NCBI GenBank assembly: GCA_910579755.1
Contig: CAJTVB010000004.1
Coordinates: 124,001-188,000 of the forward strand
DNA: 64,000 nucleotides
Origin: an uncultured Acetatifactor sp.
Lineage (GTDB): Bacteria; Bacillota; Clostridia; Lachnospirales; Lachnospiraceae
Direction: 5' to 3'
This document shows positions 27,198 to 35,628 of this stretch, piece after piece. The translations under genes were made by a program, and so were the position numbers. The notes below the pieces were generated by a model. It searched no databases, was not told the DNA's origin, and worked only from the letters and a program-made list of their open reading frames with translations. Position 1 is the first letter of the stretch; the number at the start of each line of letters is the position of its first letter.

Positions 27198-28184
27198 TCA
27201 GGAGGTGCCTGCAAGCCGTTTTCTACAGATGCGGATGTCGGGTCCTGTCAGCTTACAGAGAGAATAATTGCTGGTAATCCTGGAAAAGATTCTGTCGGAA
27301 TACCGGTCCCTGAGTTCAGACAGATTCAGGTTGGTGGAAATAATCGAGGATTTCCTGCGCAGATTGCGTTCGTTCAGGCAGGCAAAAAGCTGAGAGGTGA
27401 CAAAATTGTTGGTGACTTCCGTGCCCAGGTCGTCAATAATCAAAAGATCACAGCCATACAAATCCTCGCAGAAGCCATAGAGAGCTTCTTTTTCCCGGAA
27501 ATCAAAGGAATAACGTGCCAGAGTCTCAAAGAGACCTGACGAACTGAAATAAATCACCGAACAGCCCTGCTGGAGCAGTTCTTTTGCGATACAGCCGGAC
27601 AGGAAGCTTTTTCCGGTACCAACTGTACCATAAAAAAACAAATTCTGGTAGTCCTGCCGAAAGTTTTGAACAAATTTCCAGGCCAGCTCCACTGCGGCCC
27701 GAAAGTGCTGCAGATCCTCTCCCTGATAATATTCATAAGACAGAGTGGAAAAATTTTCTCTGGCAATCATTTCCTGTATATTGGACTGAGTATAAAGAAG
27801 GGAAATTTCCTTTTGGCGGAAACACCTGCATTTTTCCTGCAGACCATCTTTTCCGGACACATAGCCGGTATCCTGACAGCAGGAACAGGTGTAAACAGGC
27901 TCCAGGTAATCCCTGGGGAAGCAGGCGCTGTCCAAAAGCTCCTTCTGTTTCGAACGGATCCTGATGAGAGAATCGTGGAGCCGGGTTCGGGCGGAAGAAT
28001 CTCCGTCCAGCAGCTGCCTTGCCGCGGATACGGAAAGGGTGCTGATGGAGTCTTCCAGTTCCCGGTAGCCGGGAAGCTTTGCGTATACTTCCTCCCGTCG
28101 GGATTCCAGTAAGTGACGATTTTTATCCCGGAGCTTTTCGTAATCTTTAATAATTTCTTCATATTGAAGAGCATTCAGTGCCAT
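27198..28184 (-). CDS. DnaC/DnaI-like helicase loader ATPase
   Basis: A 328-residue AAA+ ATPase of the kind that loads the replicative helicase. Walker A is GTVGTGKS (186-193) and Walker B LLIIDDLG (247-254). A cysteine cluster, Cys100, 102, 103, 119 and 121, ahead of the ATPase domain probably binds zinc, as in DnaI N-terminal domains. The first 60 residues are helical and charged, likely the helicase-contact region. AAGGAGA lies six bases before the ATG. It follows the DnaD-type gene by 15 bases, the classical dnaD/dnaB-dnaI pairing, so the two are probably translated from one message. Confidence 0.88.
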   Translation of the reverse strand: MALNALQYEEIIKDYEKLRDKNRHLLESRREEVYAKLPGYRELEDSISTLSVSAARQLLDGDSSARTRLHDSLIRIRSKQKELLDSACFPRDYLEPVYTCSCCQDTGYVSGKDGLQEKCRCFRQKEISLLYTQSNIQEMIARENFSTLSYEYYQGEDLQHFRAAVELAWKFVQNFRQDYQNLFFYGTVGTGKSFLSGCIAKELLQQGCSVIYFSSSGLFETLARYSFDFREKEALYGFCEDLYGCDLLIIDDLGTEVTNNFVTSQLFACLNERNLRRKSSIISTNLNLSELRDRYSDRIFSRITSNYSLCKLTGPDIRICRKRLAGTS

Positions 28185-28199
28185 TCGGATTCTCCTTGA

Positions 28200-29288
28200 C
28201 TAATTGCTCAGAAGCTCCTGCTCCAAAATATCAAAATCATAGCTGTTCTGTGCAAATTGATTGAAACGGTTTCCGGTATGCTTGGAGGCCGGCGCCGAAT
28301 TTTTCCGATGCTGTTGATACATTTCATCAATCCTGGCAATATCAGTTTTATGGTGGACATTCTGCTTTTTCCAGCTGCTCAGAATTCCTTCCGCATATTC
28401 GAAGCGGTGCTTGTCCGTAGCCAATACGGTACGCTCGCAGGCTTCGAAAATAATGTCTGTGGAGAAACCGTATTCCCTCAGCCAGCGCATGATGTACTCT
28501 GCTTCCCGGGCGGTGGGTGCGCTGCTTTTTCCCAATTCGTTCATAATGGCATAGACATTTTTGTCGTATCGGGAGGAATGCTTTTGGGCCTGCTTTGGTG
28601 TGGTGATTCCCTCCCGGGCCCAGTTCAGGGCTACGCGCTCAATGTATTTAAAATCCTTTTTCCCGCGCTCTACGCAATACTGGATCAAATGGTCAATCAG
28701 ATCATCGGAAAAATGAAGCACATCCGTAAAATAAAGAATGGTTTTCATCTCGGAGGGCGTCAGGGGTCTGCCAATGTAGGTCTCTGCAATAAAGAGGAGC
28801 TGTGCGGTTTCCTGCCGGTTCTTAAACTCTCTCAGCTGGTCGGCGGAATAGACCGGTTTGGCAAAGGAAAGACTGGAATCGTCATCCTCCCCCGGGGCAG
28901 AGCTTTCCACGGAAGGCTGGGCAGACGGGGCGGGAACCGGCACAAAGGAAGAAACCGGTCTGGGAAGATGCCGGGCATCCTCCTGGCCCGGGACAGCCAC
29001 ATCGCGGATATGGATTCCTACCAGATTTTTTTCGTCGTCGTAGTCCAGGTCCAGAAGCTGATTTCTTTCCCAATACTTCAGGGCGCGCACTACGTCCTTT
29101 TCCGTGTGATTAAACTTGTCTGCAATATCGGATACGCTGGTGGCCAGGCGGGCATTCATCATGCGGAGCAGATAAAGATAGATTTTCAGCTGGGCATCGT
29201 TGGCATCCTTCATGTATTCATCAATAAAAAGGTTGGATACAATAGTAGAATCCACAGTATGATCCTTATAGATTGTCAAATGTGCCAT
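28200..29288 (-). CDS. DnaD/DnaB-type replication initiation protein
   Basis: A 362-residue primosome protein. Residues 1-100 form a winged-helix-like N-domain (YLYLLRMMNARLATSVSDIADKFNHTEKDVVRALKYWE, given here only as the region). A DnaD-type domain follows around 165-235 (YIGRPLTPSEMKTILYF, FKYIERVALNWAREGI), and a second copy around 265-325 ends in EGILSSWKKQNV. In Firmicutes such proteins remodel DNA at the origin and recruit the helicase loader, encoded next. AGGAGGG lies eight bases before the ATG. An extended -10 promoter and a group of DnaA-box-like sites lie upstream. Confidence 0.85.
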   Translation of the reverse strand: MAHLTIYKDHTVDSTIVSNLFIDEYMKDANDAQLKIYLYLLRMMNARLATSVSDIADKFNHTEKDVVRALKYWERNQLLDLDYDDEKNLVGIHIRDVAVPGQEDARHLPRPVSSFVPVPAPSAQPSVESSAPGEDDDSSLSFAKPVYSADQLREFKNRQETAQLLFIAETYIGRPLTPSEMKTILYFTDVLHFSDDLIDHLIQYCVERGKKDFKYIERVALNWAREGITTPKQAQKHSSRYDKNVYAIMNELGKSSAPTAREAEYIMRWLREYGFSTDIIFEACERTVLATDKHRFEYAEGILSSWKKQNVHHKTDIARIDEMYQQHRKNSAPASKHTGNRFNQFAQNSYDFDILEQELLSN

Positions 29289-29389
29289 ATGTATGTCCCT
29301 CCTGTGCCCGCTTTTTTACTCCTGCGCGCATTGAGCCTTTCGGCAGCGTTTTGCGGCGGGGGTGACCCGCAGTAACCGGCAGCAGGAAA

Positions 29390-29398
29390 AGTATAGCA
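29390..29398 (-). promoter_or_regulatory. extended -10 promoter before the DnaD gene
   Basis: On the minus strand TGCTATACT gives an extended -10; the -35 region is T-rich and poor. The message would begin about 95 bases before the DnaD start codon. Confidence 0.45.
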
Positions 29399-29464
29399 TA
29401 AGGCTCACAAAAAAGAAATAGTCATTTTTCTGAAAGCCAAGAAAACAAAAAAACGTGCATCAAA

Positions 29465-29630
29465 TGTGGAAAGTGTGGAAGCTGTGGATAAAATTCTGCG
29501 GCCGTGAACAACACGGAGAAACAGAAGCATTTTTCGGGAAGGGCAGAAAGGAGTTTTCCACAAAGAAAACGAAAATATCCACAGGCCGAAGCGCCGGATA
29601 GCAGCGTCAACCTGTGGAAGCTGTGGACAA
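29465..29630. promoter_or_regulatory. cluster of DnaA-box-like sites
   Basis: One perfect DnaA box (TTATCCACA on the minus strand, 29483-29491) and three with a single mismatch: TTTTCCACA (29554-29562, +), ATATCCACA (29575-29583, +) and TTGTCCACA (29622-29630, -). Two weaker TGTGGAA sites lie at 29465 and 29613. The density in 166 bases is well above chance. It adjoins an AT-rich stretch and genes for replication initiation. Confidence 0.65.
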
Positions 29631-31010
29631 TTATTTTTTCAGAAGATTTTCACCGATTTCATGCACATCTCCTGCCCCCATAGTTATCAACAAATCACCT
29701 TTTATGCATTTTTCTCTTAAAAATTTTTCAATTTGCCCAAAAGATGAAAAATAATAGCATTCATGTCCCAGGGAACGGATTTCCTGCTGGAGAGAAACGG
29801 AGCTGATGCCGAGACAGTCAGTTTCTCTGGCCGCGTAGATGTCTGCCAGAACAATTTCGTCTGCCAGAGTCAGCGCCCGGGCAAAATCCTTCAGAAAGGT
29901 TTTGGTCCTGGTGTAAGTGTGAGGCTGAAATACACACCATAGCTTTCTGTGGGGATAGTTGGCGGCGGCCTTCAGGGTGGCAGCAATTTCCGTGGGGTGG
30001 TGGGCATAATCATCTATTATGGTGACACCGTCCATTGTGCCTTTGTACTCAAAGCGCCGGTCTGTGCCTGCGTAGTCCTTCAGAGCGGCAGTGGAAACCT
30101 GGACCGGAATGGACAGCAGATCGGCCAGAGCGGCTGCTGCCATGGCATTGCAGATATTGTGTTCTCCCGGAACCTGAAGGGCCATGCTCCGGCTTTTTCC
30201 TTCAGGAGCATGAAGGGTGAACGCAGGACAGCCGCTTTCGTCATATTGGATATCTGTGGGATAATAATCGGAGGCGGGACTCATGCCATAGGTGATGACC
30301 CGGCAGGACAGACCTTCCGTGATCTGCTCCACGTTTTCGATCTGGCTTCCGATGATCAGGCATCCGTCCGCCGGAAGGAGCTGTGCAAATTTCCGAAAGG
30401 AATTGCGTACATCCTCCAGATCCCGAAAGAAATCCATATGATCTTCTTCTATATTTAATATAATTCCGATCTTGGGAAAAAAGCTGAGAAAACTGTTGGT
30501 ATATTCGCAGGCCTCTGTCACAAAATACCCTGACCGTCCCACACGGATATTTCCGCCGATGGATTTATAGATCCCGCCGATGGAGAGAGTGGGGTCCGTT
30601 CCTGCCTGAAGCAGAATTTCACTGATCATGGATGTGGTGGTAGTTTTTCCGTGGGTGCCGCTGACGGCAATGGGAGTCTCATAATTTTGCATAAGCTGAC
30701 CCAGCAGCTGTGCCCTGGTAAGACAGGGGAGATGCATTTCCCGGGCGGCGGTATATTCGGGATTGTCCTCATGGATGGCGCTGGTGAGAACAATGCAGTC
30801 GATGTCTCCGGTAATATTATCGGCTCTTTGTCCATAAAATACAGTGATGCCTCTTGCCTCCAGCATATCGGTCAGAGGGCTTCGGGCCCGGTCCGAACCG
30901 GACACCTGAAAGCCTGCGTCAGCCAGGATTTCCGCCAGGCCGCTCATGCTGATGCCGCCGATACCCACAAAGTGGATATGGGAGGGGGCGTTAAAATCGA
31001 TTTTGAACAT
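29631..31010 (-). CDS. murC: UDP-N-acetylmuramate--L-alanine ligase
   Basis: Adds L-alanine to UDP-MurNAc, the first amino acid of the peptidoglycan stem. The 459-residue protein has the nucleotide-sugar motif FVGIGGISMSGLAEIL near the start, the ATP loop GTHGKTTTT (118-126), EADHMDFF-type EEDHMDFFRD and the late DDYAHHPTEI. The start at 31010 follows AAGGAAG by eight bases and matches usual MurC N-termini; an upstream in-frame start is less likely. ddl and murF, for later steps, are elsewhere in the window, so the pathway is split. Confidence 0.95.
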   Translation of the reverse strand: MFKIDFNAPSHIHFVGIGGISMSGLAEILADAGFQVSGSDRARSPLTDMLEARGITVFYGQRADNITGDIDCIVLTSAIHEDNPEYTAAREMHLPCLTRAQLLGQLMQNYETPIAVSGTHGKTTTTSMISEILLQAGTDPTLSIGGIYKSIGGNIRVGRSGYFVTEACEYTNSFLSFFPKIGIILNIEEDHMDFFRDLEDVRNSFRKFAQLLPADGCLIIGSQIENVEQITEGLSCRVITYGMSPASDYYPTDIQYDESGCPAFTLHAPEGKSRSMALQVPGEHNICNAMAAAALADLLSIPVQVSTAALKDYAGTDRRFEYKGTMDGVTIIDDYAHHPTEIAATLKAAANYPHRKLWCVFQPHTYTRTKTFLKDFARALTLADEIVLADIYAARETDCLGISSVSLQQEIRSLGHECYYFSSFGQIEKFLREKCIKGDLLITMGAGDVHEIGENLLKK

Positions 31011-31041
31011 AGGGTACACTTCCTTATTGTTTGATAGTTTC

Positions 31042-31070
31042 ATTATAATCACTTAGCGTGTAAAAAACAA
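31042..31070 (-). promoter_or_regulatory. promoter of murC
   Basis: On the minus strand TTGTTT (31065-31070), a 17-base spacer and TATAAT (31042-31047), a short distance from the murC start. Confidence 0.6.
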
Positions 31071-31259
31071 ATAGAAAAATGTCGCGCAGGTCTTGAAATG
31101 TGAGTAAAGTCCCCGGAATGTCAAAGCTGACAAGGAAATTTGGAGTTCATCAGGAGGGATGTTGGTATAATTACACAAAAATATTGGCGATAAAACACTA
31201 TACATGTAAAAAATAAATATAAAAGGAACAAAAAAAGTCAAGTTTTTCCATAAGAAATA

Positions 31260-31288
31260 TTCACTTTCAAAGCAAATTATGATATAAT
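31260..31288 (+). promoter_or_regulatory. promoter of glgC-glgD
   Basis: TTCACT (31260-31265), a 17-base spacer and TATAAT (31283-31288), about 100 bases before glgC. Confidence 0.65.
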
Positions 31289-31397
31289 AAATTTATTCCA
31301 GGCAGGAAACGGGTAAATGGCCGCCTGGCTCAGGGCAGATGCCATTACGGCGGTCTGGTTCCGGCAAACTGGTAGAAGGCTAGATTGAGGTGAAGAC

Positions 31398-32666
31398 ATG
31401 ATTAAAAAAGAAATGATTGCCATGTTGTTGGCGGGCGGACAAGGCAGCCGTCTGGGAGTGCTGACTTCCAAGGTAGCAAAGCCTGCTGTTGCATTTGGAG
31501 GAAAATACCGTATCATAGATTTTCCGCTTTCAAACTGCATCAATTCGGGAGTAGATACGGTGGGCGTACTGACGCAGTACAGGCCGCTTCGGCTGAACAC
31601 CCATATCGGGATCGGTATTCCCTGGGATCTGGATCGGAATATCGGCGGTGTTTCGGTGCTCCCTCCCTATGAAAAAAGCTCCAACAGTGAGTGGTACACG
31701 GGAACGGCCAATGCGATCTACCAGAATCTTGAGTACATGGAGAGCTTTAATCCGGAATATGTTCTGATCCTTTCGGGAGACCATATTTACAAGATGGATT
31801 ACGAGGTCATGCTGGATTTCCACAAGGCCAACGGCGCCGAGGTCACCATTGCCGTTATGCCTGTGCCTATCGAGGAAGCCAGCCGTTTCGGAATTATGAT
31901 CGCTGACGAAAACCGGAAGATAACCGAGTTTGAGGAAAAGCCGGAGCATCCCAGAAGCAATCTGGCCAGCATGGGAATCTACATTTTCAACTGGAAGACC
32001 CTGAAGGAAGCCCTGGTGGCTATGGCGGATCAGCCGGCTCTGGACTTTGGAAAGCATGTGATCCCTTACTGTCATGAAAAGGGATCTCCGCTGTATGCCT
32101 ATGAATTTACGGGCTATTGGAAGGATGTGGGGACACTTAACTCCTACTGGGAAGCCAATATGGAGCTGATTGATATTGTTCCCGAGTTTAATTTGTATGA
32201 GGAATACTGGAAAATCTATACCAAGAGCGAGATCCAGCCGCCCCAGTATCTGTCCCCGGACAGCGTGGTGGAGCGAAGCATCATCGGAGAGGGATCAGAC
32301 ATATACGGGAAAGTATACAATTCTGTTATTGGCTGCGGTGTCACCATCGGAAAGGGAACGGTGGTGCGGGATTCCATTATTATGAACCAGGCCAGCATCG
32401 GCGATGGCTGCGAGCTGAATAAGGCCATTATTGCCGAGGATGTCAGGATCGGTAAAAATGTGAAGCTGGGCGTGGGCGAAGAGGCCCAAAACGATACAGC
32501 GCCTCATATCTATAACCACGGTATTGTCACCATAGGCGAAAAGAGCGTGATTCCCGACGGCGTTTCTGTGGGGAAGAATTCTGTAGTCTTTGGTGTGACA
32601 TCGGCTGCCGACTATGAAGGTTCAAGGCTTGCAAGCGGCAGTACATTGATTAAGGCAGGTGAATAA
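31398..32666 (+). CDS. glgC: glucose-1-phosphate adenylyltransferase
   Basis: Makes ADP-glucose from glucose-1-phosphate and ATP, the committed step of glycogen synthesis. The 422-residue protein has the nucleotide loop MLLAGGQGSRLGVLT (about 9-23), KPAVAFGGKYRIIDF, and SGDHIYKMDY; the C-terminal third is a left-handed beta-helix with hexapeptide repeats. GAGGTGA lies five bases before the ATG. The gene is followed after two bases by glgD, so the enzyme is most likely a GlgC/GlgD hetero-oligomer as in other Firmicutes. No glycogen synthase or branching enzyme lies in the window. Confidence 0.96.
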   Translation: MIKKEMIAMLLAGGQGSRLGVLTSKVAKPAVAFGGKYRIIDFPLSNCINSGVDTVGVLTQYRPLRLNTHIGIGIPWDLDRNIGGVSVLPPYEKSSNSEWYTGTANAIYQNLEYMESFNPEYVLILSGDHIYKMDYEVMLDFHKANGAEVTIAVMPVPIEEASRFGIMIADENRKITEFEEKPEHPRSNLASMGIYIFNWKTLKEALVAMADQPALDFGKHVIPYCHEKGSPLYAYEFTGYWKDVGTLNSYWEANMELIDIVPEFNLYEEYWKIYTKSEIQPPQYLSPDSVVERSIIGEGSDIYGKVYNSVIGCGVTIGKGTVVRDSIIMNQASIGDGCELNKAIIAEDVRIGKNVKLGVGEEAQNDTAPHIYNHGIVTIGEKSVIPDGVSVGKNSVVFGVTSAADYEGSRLASGSTLIKAGE

Positions 32667-32668
32667 CA

Positions 32669-33790
32669 GTGAGAGCAATCGGAATCGTTTTAGCAGGCGG
32701 AAATAACCGCAAAATGAAGGAACTGTCACAGAAGAGGGCCATTTGTGCGATGCCCATCGCCGGCAGCTACCGCAGTATCGACTTTTCATTGAGCAATATG
32801 ACCAATTCACATATTCAAAAGGTGGCCGTGCTGACCCAGTATAATGCCAGAAGCCTCAACGAGCATCTGAATTCCTCCAAATGGTGGGATTTCGGACGTA
32901 AACAGGGAGGACTGTCCGTGCTTACGCCCACGGTGACGGCGGACAACAGCAACTGGTACAGAGGAACTGCCGACGCCATCTACCAGAATCTTTCCTACCT
33001 GAAAAACAGCCATGAGCCCTATGTGGTGATCACCTCCGGCGACGGAGTGTACAAGCTGGATTTCAATAAGGTGCTGGAATATCATATTGAGAAAAAGGCA
33101 GATATAACTGTAGTTTGCCGGGAGATGGAGCCGGGAATGGAGATCGAGCGGTTCGGCACCGTGCGGATGAATGAGGAATACCGCATTGAGGAATTTGAGG
33201 AAAAGCCCTTTCAGCCCAAGACCAGGACTATCTCCTGCGGCATTTATGTGCTGCGCCGCCGCCAGCTGATCGAAATGATCGAAAAGTGCGCGGAGGAGGA
33301 CAGATACGATTTTGTGCGTGATATTCTGGTACGTTACAAGGATATGAAGAGAATTTACGGCTACAAAATACGGGATTACTGGAGAAACATCGCTTCTGTG
33401 GAGGATTACTACAGAACCAATATGGATTTCCTGAAGCCGGAGGTGAGGGATTACTTTTTCCGTCAGCACCCGGATATTTATTCCAAGGTGGACGATCTGC
33501 CTCCCGCCAAGTATAACCCCGGTGCGGTGGTCAAAAACAGTCTGATTTCCAGCGGCTGTATTGTCAATGGTGTGGTGGAGGATTCCATTATTTTCAAAAA
33601 GAGCTTTGTGGGGAATAATTGTGTGATCAAAAACTCTATCATACTGAACGACGTGTATATTGGGGATAATACACGAATTGAAAACTGTATTGTGGAGAGT
33701 CGTGACACTATCCGCGCAAATTCTAACTATGTGGGAGAACCGGGAAATATCAAAATCGTAGTGGAAAACCATGAAAGGTACACTATGTAA
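32669..33790 (+). CDS. glgD: GlgD subunit of ADP-glucose pyrophosphorylase
   Basis: A 373-residue paralogue of GlgC. The framework is retained (KRAICAMPIAGSYRSIDFSLSN, SGDGVYKLDF, beta-helix C-terminus), but the nucleotide loop reads LAGGNNRKMKEL, lacking the GSRL element of active GlgC. Known GlgD proteins modify the activity of GlgC rather than catalyse alone. It starts with GTG two bases after the glgC stop; the site CAGGTGA lies in the end of glgC, so translation is probably coupled. Confidence 0.92.
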   Translation: MRAIGIVLAGGNNRKMKELSQKRAICAMPIAGSYRSIDFSLSNMTNSHIQKVAVLTQYNARSLNEHLNSSKWWDFGRKQGGLSVLTPTVTADNSNWYRGTADAIYQNLSYLKNSHEPYVVITSGDGVYKLDFNKVLEYHIEKKADITVVCREMEPGMEIERFGTVRMNEEYRIEEFEEKPFQPKTRTISCGIYVLRRRQLIEMIEKCAEEDRYDFVRDILVRYKDMKRIYGYKIRDYWRNIASVEDYYRTNMDFLKPEVRDYFFRQHPDIYSKVDDLPPAKYNPGAVVKNSLISSGCIVNGVVEDSIIFKKSFVGNNCVIKNSIILNDVYIGDNTRIENCIVESRDTIRANSNYVGEPGNIKIVVENHERYTM

Positions 33791-33849
33791 TCCAGAGGGA
33801 TGTTAAGCTGTTCTGGTACGTTGAAGGGAGCTTTAAGGGGGTCATATTA

Positions 33850-34128
33850 ATGCAGATTACGGATGTCCGCGTGCGTAAGATCGCCAGGGAAGGCAGAATG
33901 AAGGCTGTAGTTTCCATTACCCTGGATGATGAATTTGTTGTACATGATATCAAGGTGATCGAGGGGGATAAAGGGCTTTTTATTGCGATGCCCAGCAAGA
34001 AAACGGCAGATGGGGAATACAGGGATATTGCCCACCCTATCCGTCCCGCCACCAGAGACCAGCTTCAGAAGATTATTCTGGAGAGCTATGAAAGGGCGCT
34101 GGAGGAACCGGGGGATCTGCTGCTTTGA
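33850..34128 (+). CDS. spoVG: septation/sporulation regulator SpoVG
   Basis: A 92-residue nucleic-acid-binding regulator. Nearly the whole protein matches the family: MQITDVRVRKI at the start, then KAVVSITLDDEFVVHDIKVI and GLFIAMPSKK, followed by DIAHPI. In Bacillus it affects septation and sporulation and binds DNA or RNA. Its presence supports a spore-forming Firmicute. AAGGGGG precedes the ATG. The last three codons and stop lie in a repeat also found at 43556-43588. Confidence 0.95.
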   Translation: MQITDVRVRKIAREGRMKAVVSITLDDEFVVHDIKVIEGDKGLFIAMPSKKTADGEYRDIAHPIRPATRDQLQKIILESYERALEEPGDLLL

Positions 34129-34152
34129 ACGGCGGGCCGTGAAAAGTAACGA
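34121..34152 (+). repeat. solo copy of the right end of the palindromic repeat
   Basis: This 32-base stretch matches 43556-43588 except at about four positions and includes CCGTGAAAAGTAACGA exactly. It begins within the final codons of spoVG. Confidence 0.75.
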
Positions 34153-34154
34153 GG

Positions 34155-34180
34155 GCAGGCGCATTTTGGCGTCTGCTCTT
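34155..34180 (+). terminator. hairpin after spoVG
   Basis: GCAGGCGC pairs with GCGTCTGC (one wobble) around ATTTTG, followed by a weak TCTTGT tail. A plausible terminator of spoVG. Confidence 0.5.
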
Positions 34181-34389
34181 GTATACAAGTCTTGTAAAAT
34201 GATTGATAGTGTGATAACATATCCCAAAGCATAATGATTCTGGATTTATTCTGACACTTCTAAGCCATCATTTTTAACATCGGAAAATCTATGCTTTTTA
34301 TTCAAAATTATAAAAATAGCCTTGAAAGCTTTTGGGAAAAGCTCAAATGAGTATTGGGAGAGTATGCGGAAATACAAAGGAGCAGGAAA

Positions 34390-35628
34390 GTGGCATACAG
34401 TGAATTGATCAAAAATTTTGACCGGATTCGGGGATACATGCGCGAGTTTTATGTGTATGGTTTTAAGAGCCGGGAGGAGTATGACCGGAAAAGCGCAAGA
34501 TCCTATGATGATGAGAGAAGACGCATTGAGAGCTGGCTGGGGGAGTTCATGGGATTTCGGCAGACACCGGAGGGAAAAAACGTCTTTATTACCATTGACA
34601 GCCGTAGTCTGCGGCATAATCCCTTGTATAAGGCATGGAAGGCCAAAAGCTTTACGGATGGGGATATTACGATTCACTTTATCCTGTTTGATATTCTTCA
34701 CGATCCTTCTGTGAGGCTGACAGCCGGGGAAATAACCCGGATTATGGATGAAGAATATCTGGCAGGGTTTTCTGTTCCCAGGGTTTTTGATGAATCCACC
34801 ATCCGTAAGAAGCTGAAGGAATATGTGGGAGAGGGGCTCCTGGAATCGGAGAAAACCGGTAAGTGTGTGCGGTATCACCGCAGCAGAGGTGTTCTTCCCG
34901 GCTGTGTCGATGCACTGCATTTTTATTCGGAAACGGCGCCCTGCGGGGTGATCGGCTCTTTCCTGCTGGATAAAGCAGGACCTCATCAGGAGCATTTTGC
35001 TTTTAAGCATCATTATATCACCCAGGCGCTGGACAGCGACATTCTCTGCCGTCTGTTTTTGATCATGAGAGAACGGCGGGCGGCGGAGATAGAGAATTTC
35101 AGCCGGAGGGCGAAGCACCCTGGAACACTTCGCATTCTCCCACTGCGGGTGTTTATCAGTGTGCAGAACGGACGGCAGTATTTGATGGCCTGGCTGTTTT
35201 CCGAAAAGAGGATCATGACTTTACGGCTGGATTACATTCTTTCGGTAAAGCCGTTGGAGGTTCAGGAGGATTTTTCCTTCCGAAGGGCAGAACTGGATCG
35301 GGTGCAGAAGCATATGTGGGGGGTGGCCGCCCGAAGCAAAACGACTTTGGAGCATGTGGAATTTGTAGTCAGGTATCGGGAGGATGAGCAGTATATTTAT
35401 AACCGCCTTCAGCGGGAGAAGCGGTGCGGGACCGTGGAGAAGCTGGACGATCATTCCTGCCGTTTTTCTGCGGAGGTTTATGATATAAACGAGATGTTTC
35501 CCTGGATCAGGACTTTTCTTTGCCGGATTACGGACATTCACTTTTCGGATCAGGTTCTGGAGGAAAAATTCCGCAGGGATTTGAAGGCCATGTATGCCAT
35601 GTATGGAGTGGGAGGTGGGCTGCAGTGA
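34390..35628 (+). CDS. WYL-domain protein, first of a pair
   Basis: A 412-residue protein. Residues 1-130 are helical and charged, about 95-165 resemble a winged-helix region (TAGEITRIMDEEYL, DESTIRKKLKEYVGEGLLE), and the central part (about 255-320) fits a WYL domain: LRILPLRVFISVQNGRQYLMAW, described here as its strand region, precedes FRLDYI-like RLDYILSVKPLE. WYL domains sense ligands, often nucleic acids or nucleotides, and regulate transcription. GTG at 34390 with AAAGGAG seven bases before is chosen over an earlier TTG that has no site. It overlaps the next WYL gene by four bases. Confidence 0.75.
   Translation: MAYSELIKNFDRIRGYMREFYVYGFKSREEYDRKSARSYDDERRRIESWLGEFMGFRQTPEGKNVFITIDSRSLRHNPLYKAWKAKSFTDGDITIHFILFDILHDPSVRLTAGEITRIMDEEYLAGFSVPRVFDESTIRKKLKEYVGEGLLESEKTGKCVRYHRSRGVLPGCVDALHFYSETAPCGVIGSFLLDKAGPHQEHFAFKHHYITQALDSDILCRLFLIMRERRAAEIENFSRRAKHPGTLRILPLRVFISVQNGRQYLMAWLFSEKRIMTLRLDYILSVKPLEVQEDFSFRRAELDRVQKHMWGVAARSKTTLEHVEFVVRYREDEQYIYNRLQREKRCGTVEKLDDHSCRFSAEVYDINEMFPWIRTFLCRITDIHFSDQVLEEKFRRDLKAMYAMYGVGGGLQ

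Larger units (their letters stand above)
29289..29630. other. intergenic region between murC and the DnaD gene
   Basis: A 342-base gap with three parts: a leader and promoter (29289-29398), an AT-rich stretch full of A-runs (29400-29465) and a block of DnaA-box-like 9-mers (29465-29630). No gene is seen. Confidence 0.6.
31011..31397. other. divergent region between murC and glgC
   Basis: A 387-base AT-rich gap with the murC promoter (31042-31070) and the glgC promoter (31260-31288). Another minus-strand TTGACT followed by TATATTTAT lies near 31215-31245. No coding sequence was seen. Confidence 0.5.

Noticed and set aside
29465..29630. Chromosomal origin of replication
   Set aside because: dnaA and dnaN are not present and whole-chromosome skew cannot be seen; reported only as a DnaA-box cluster.
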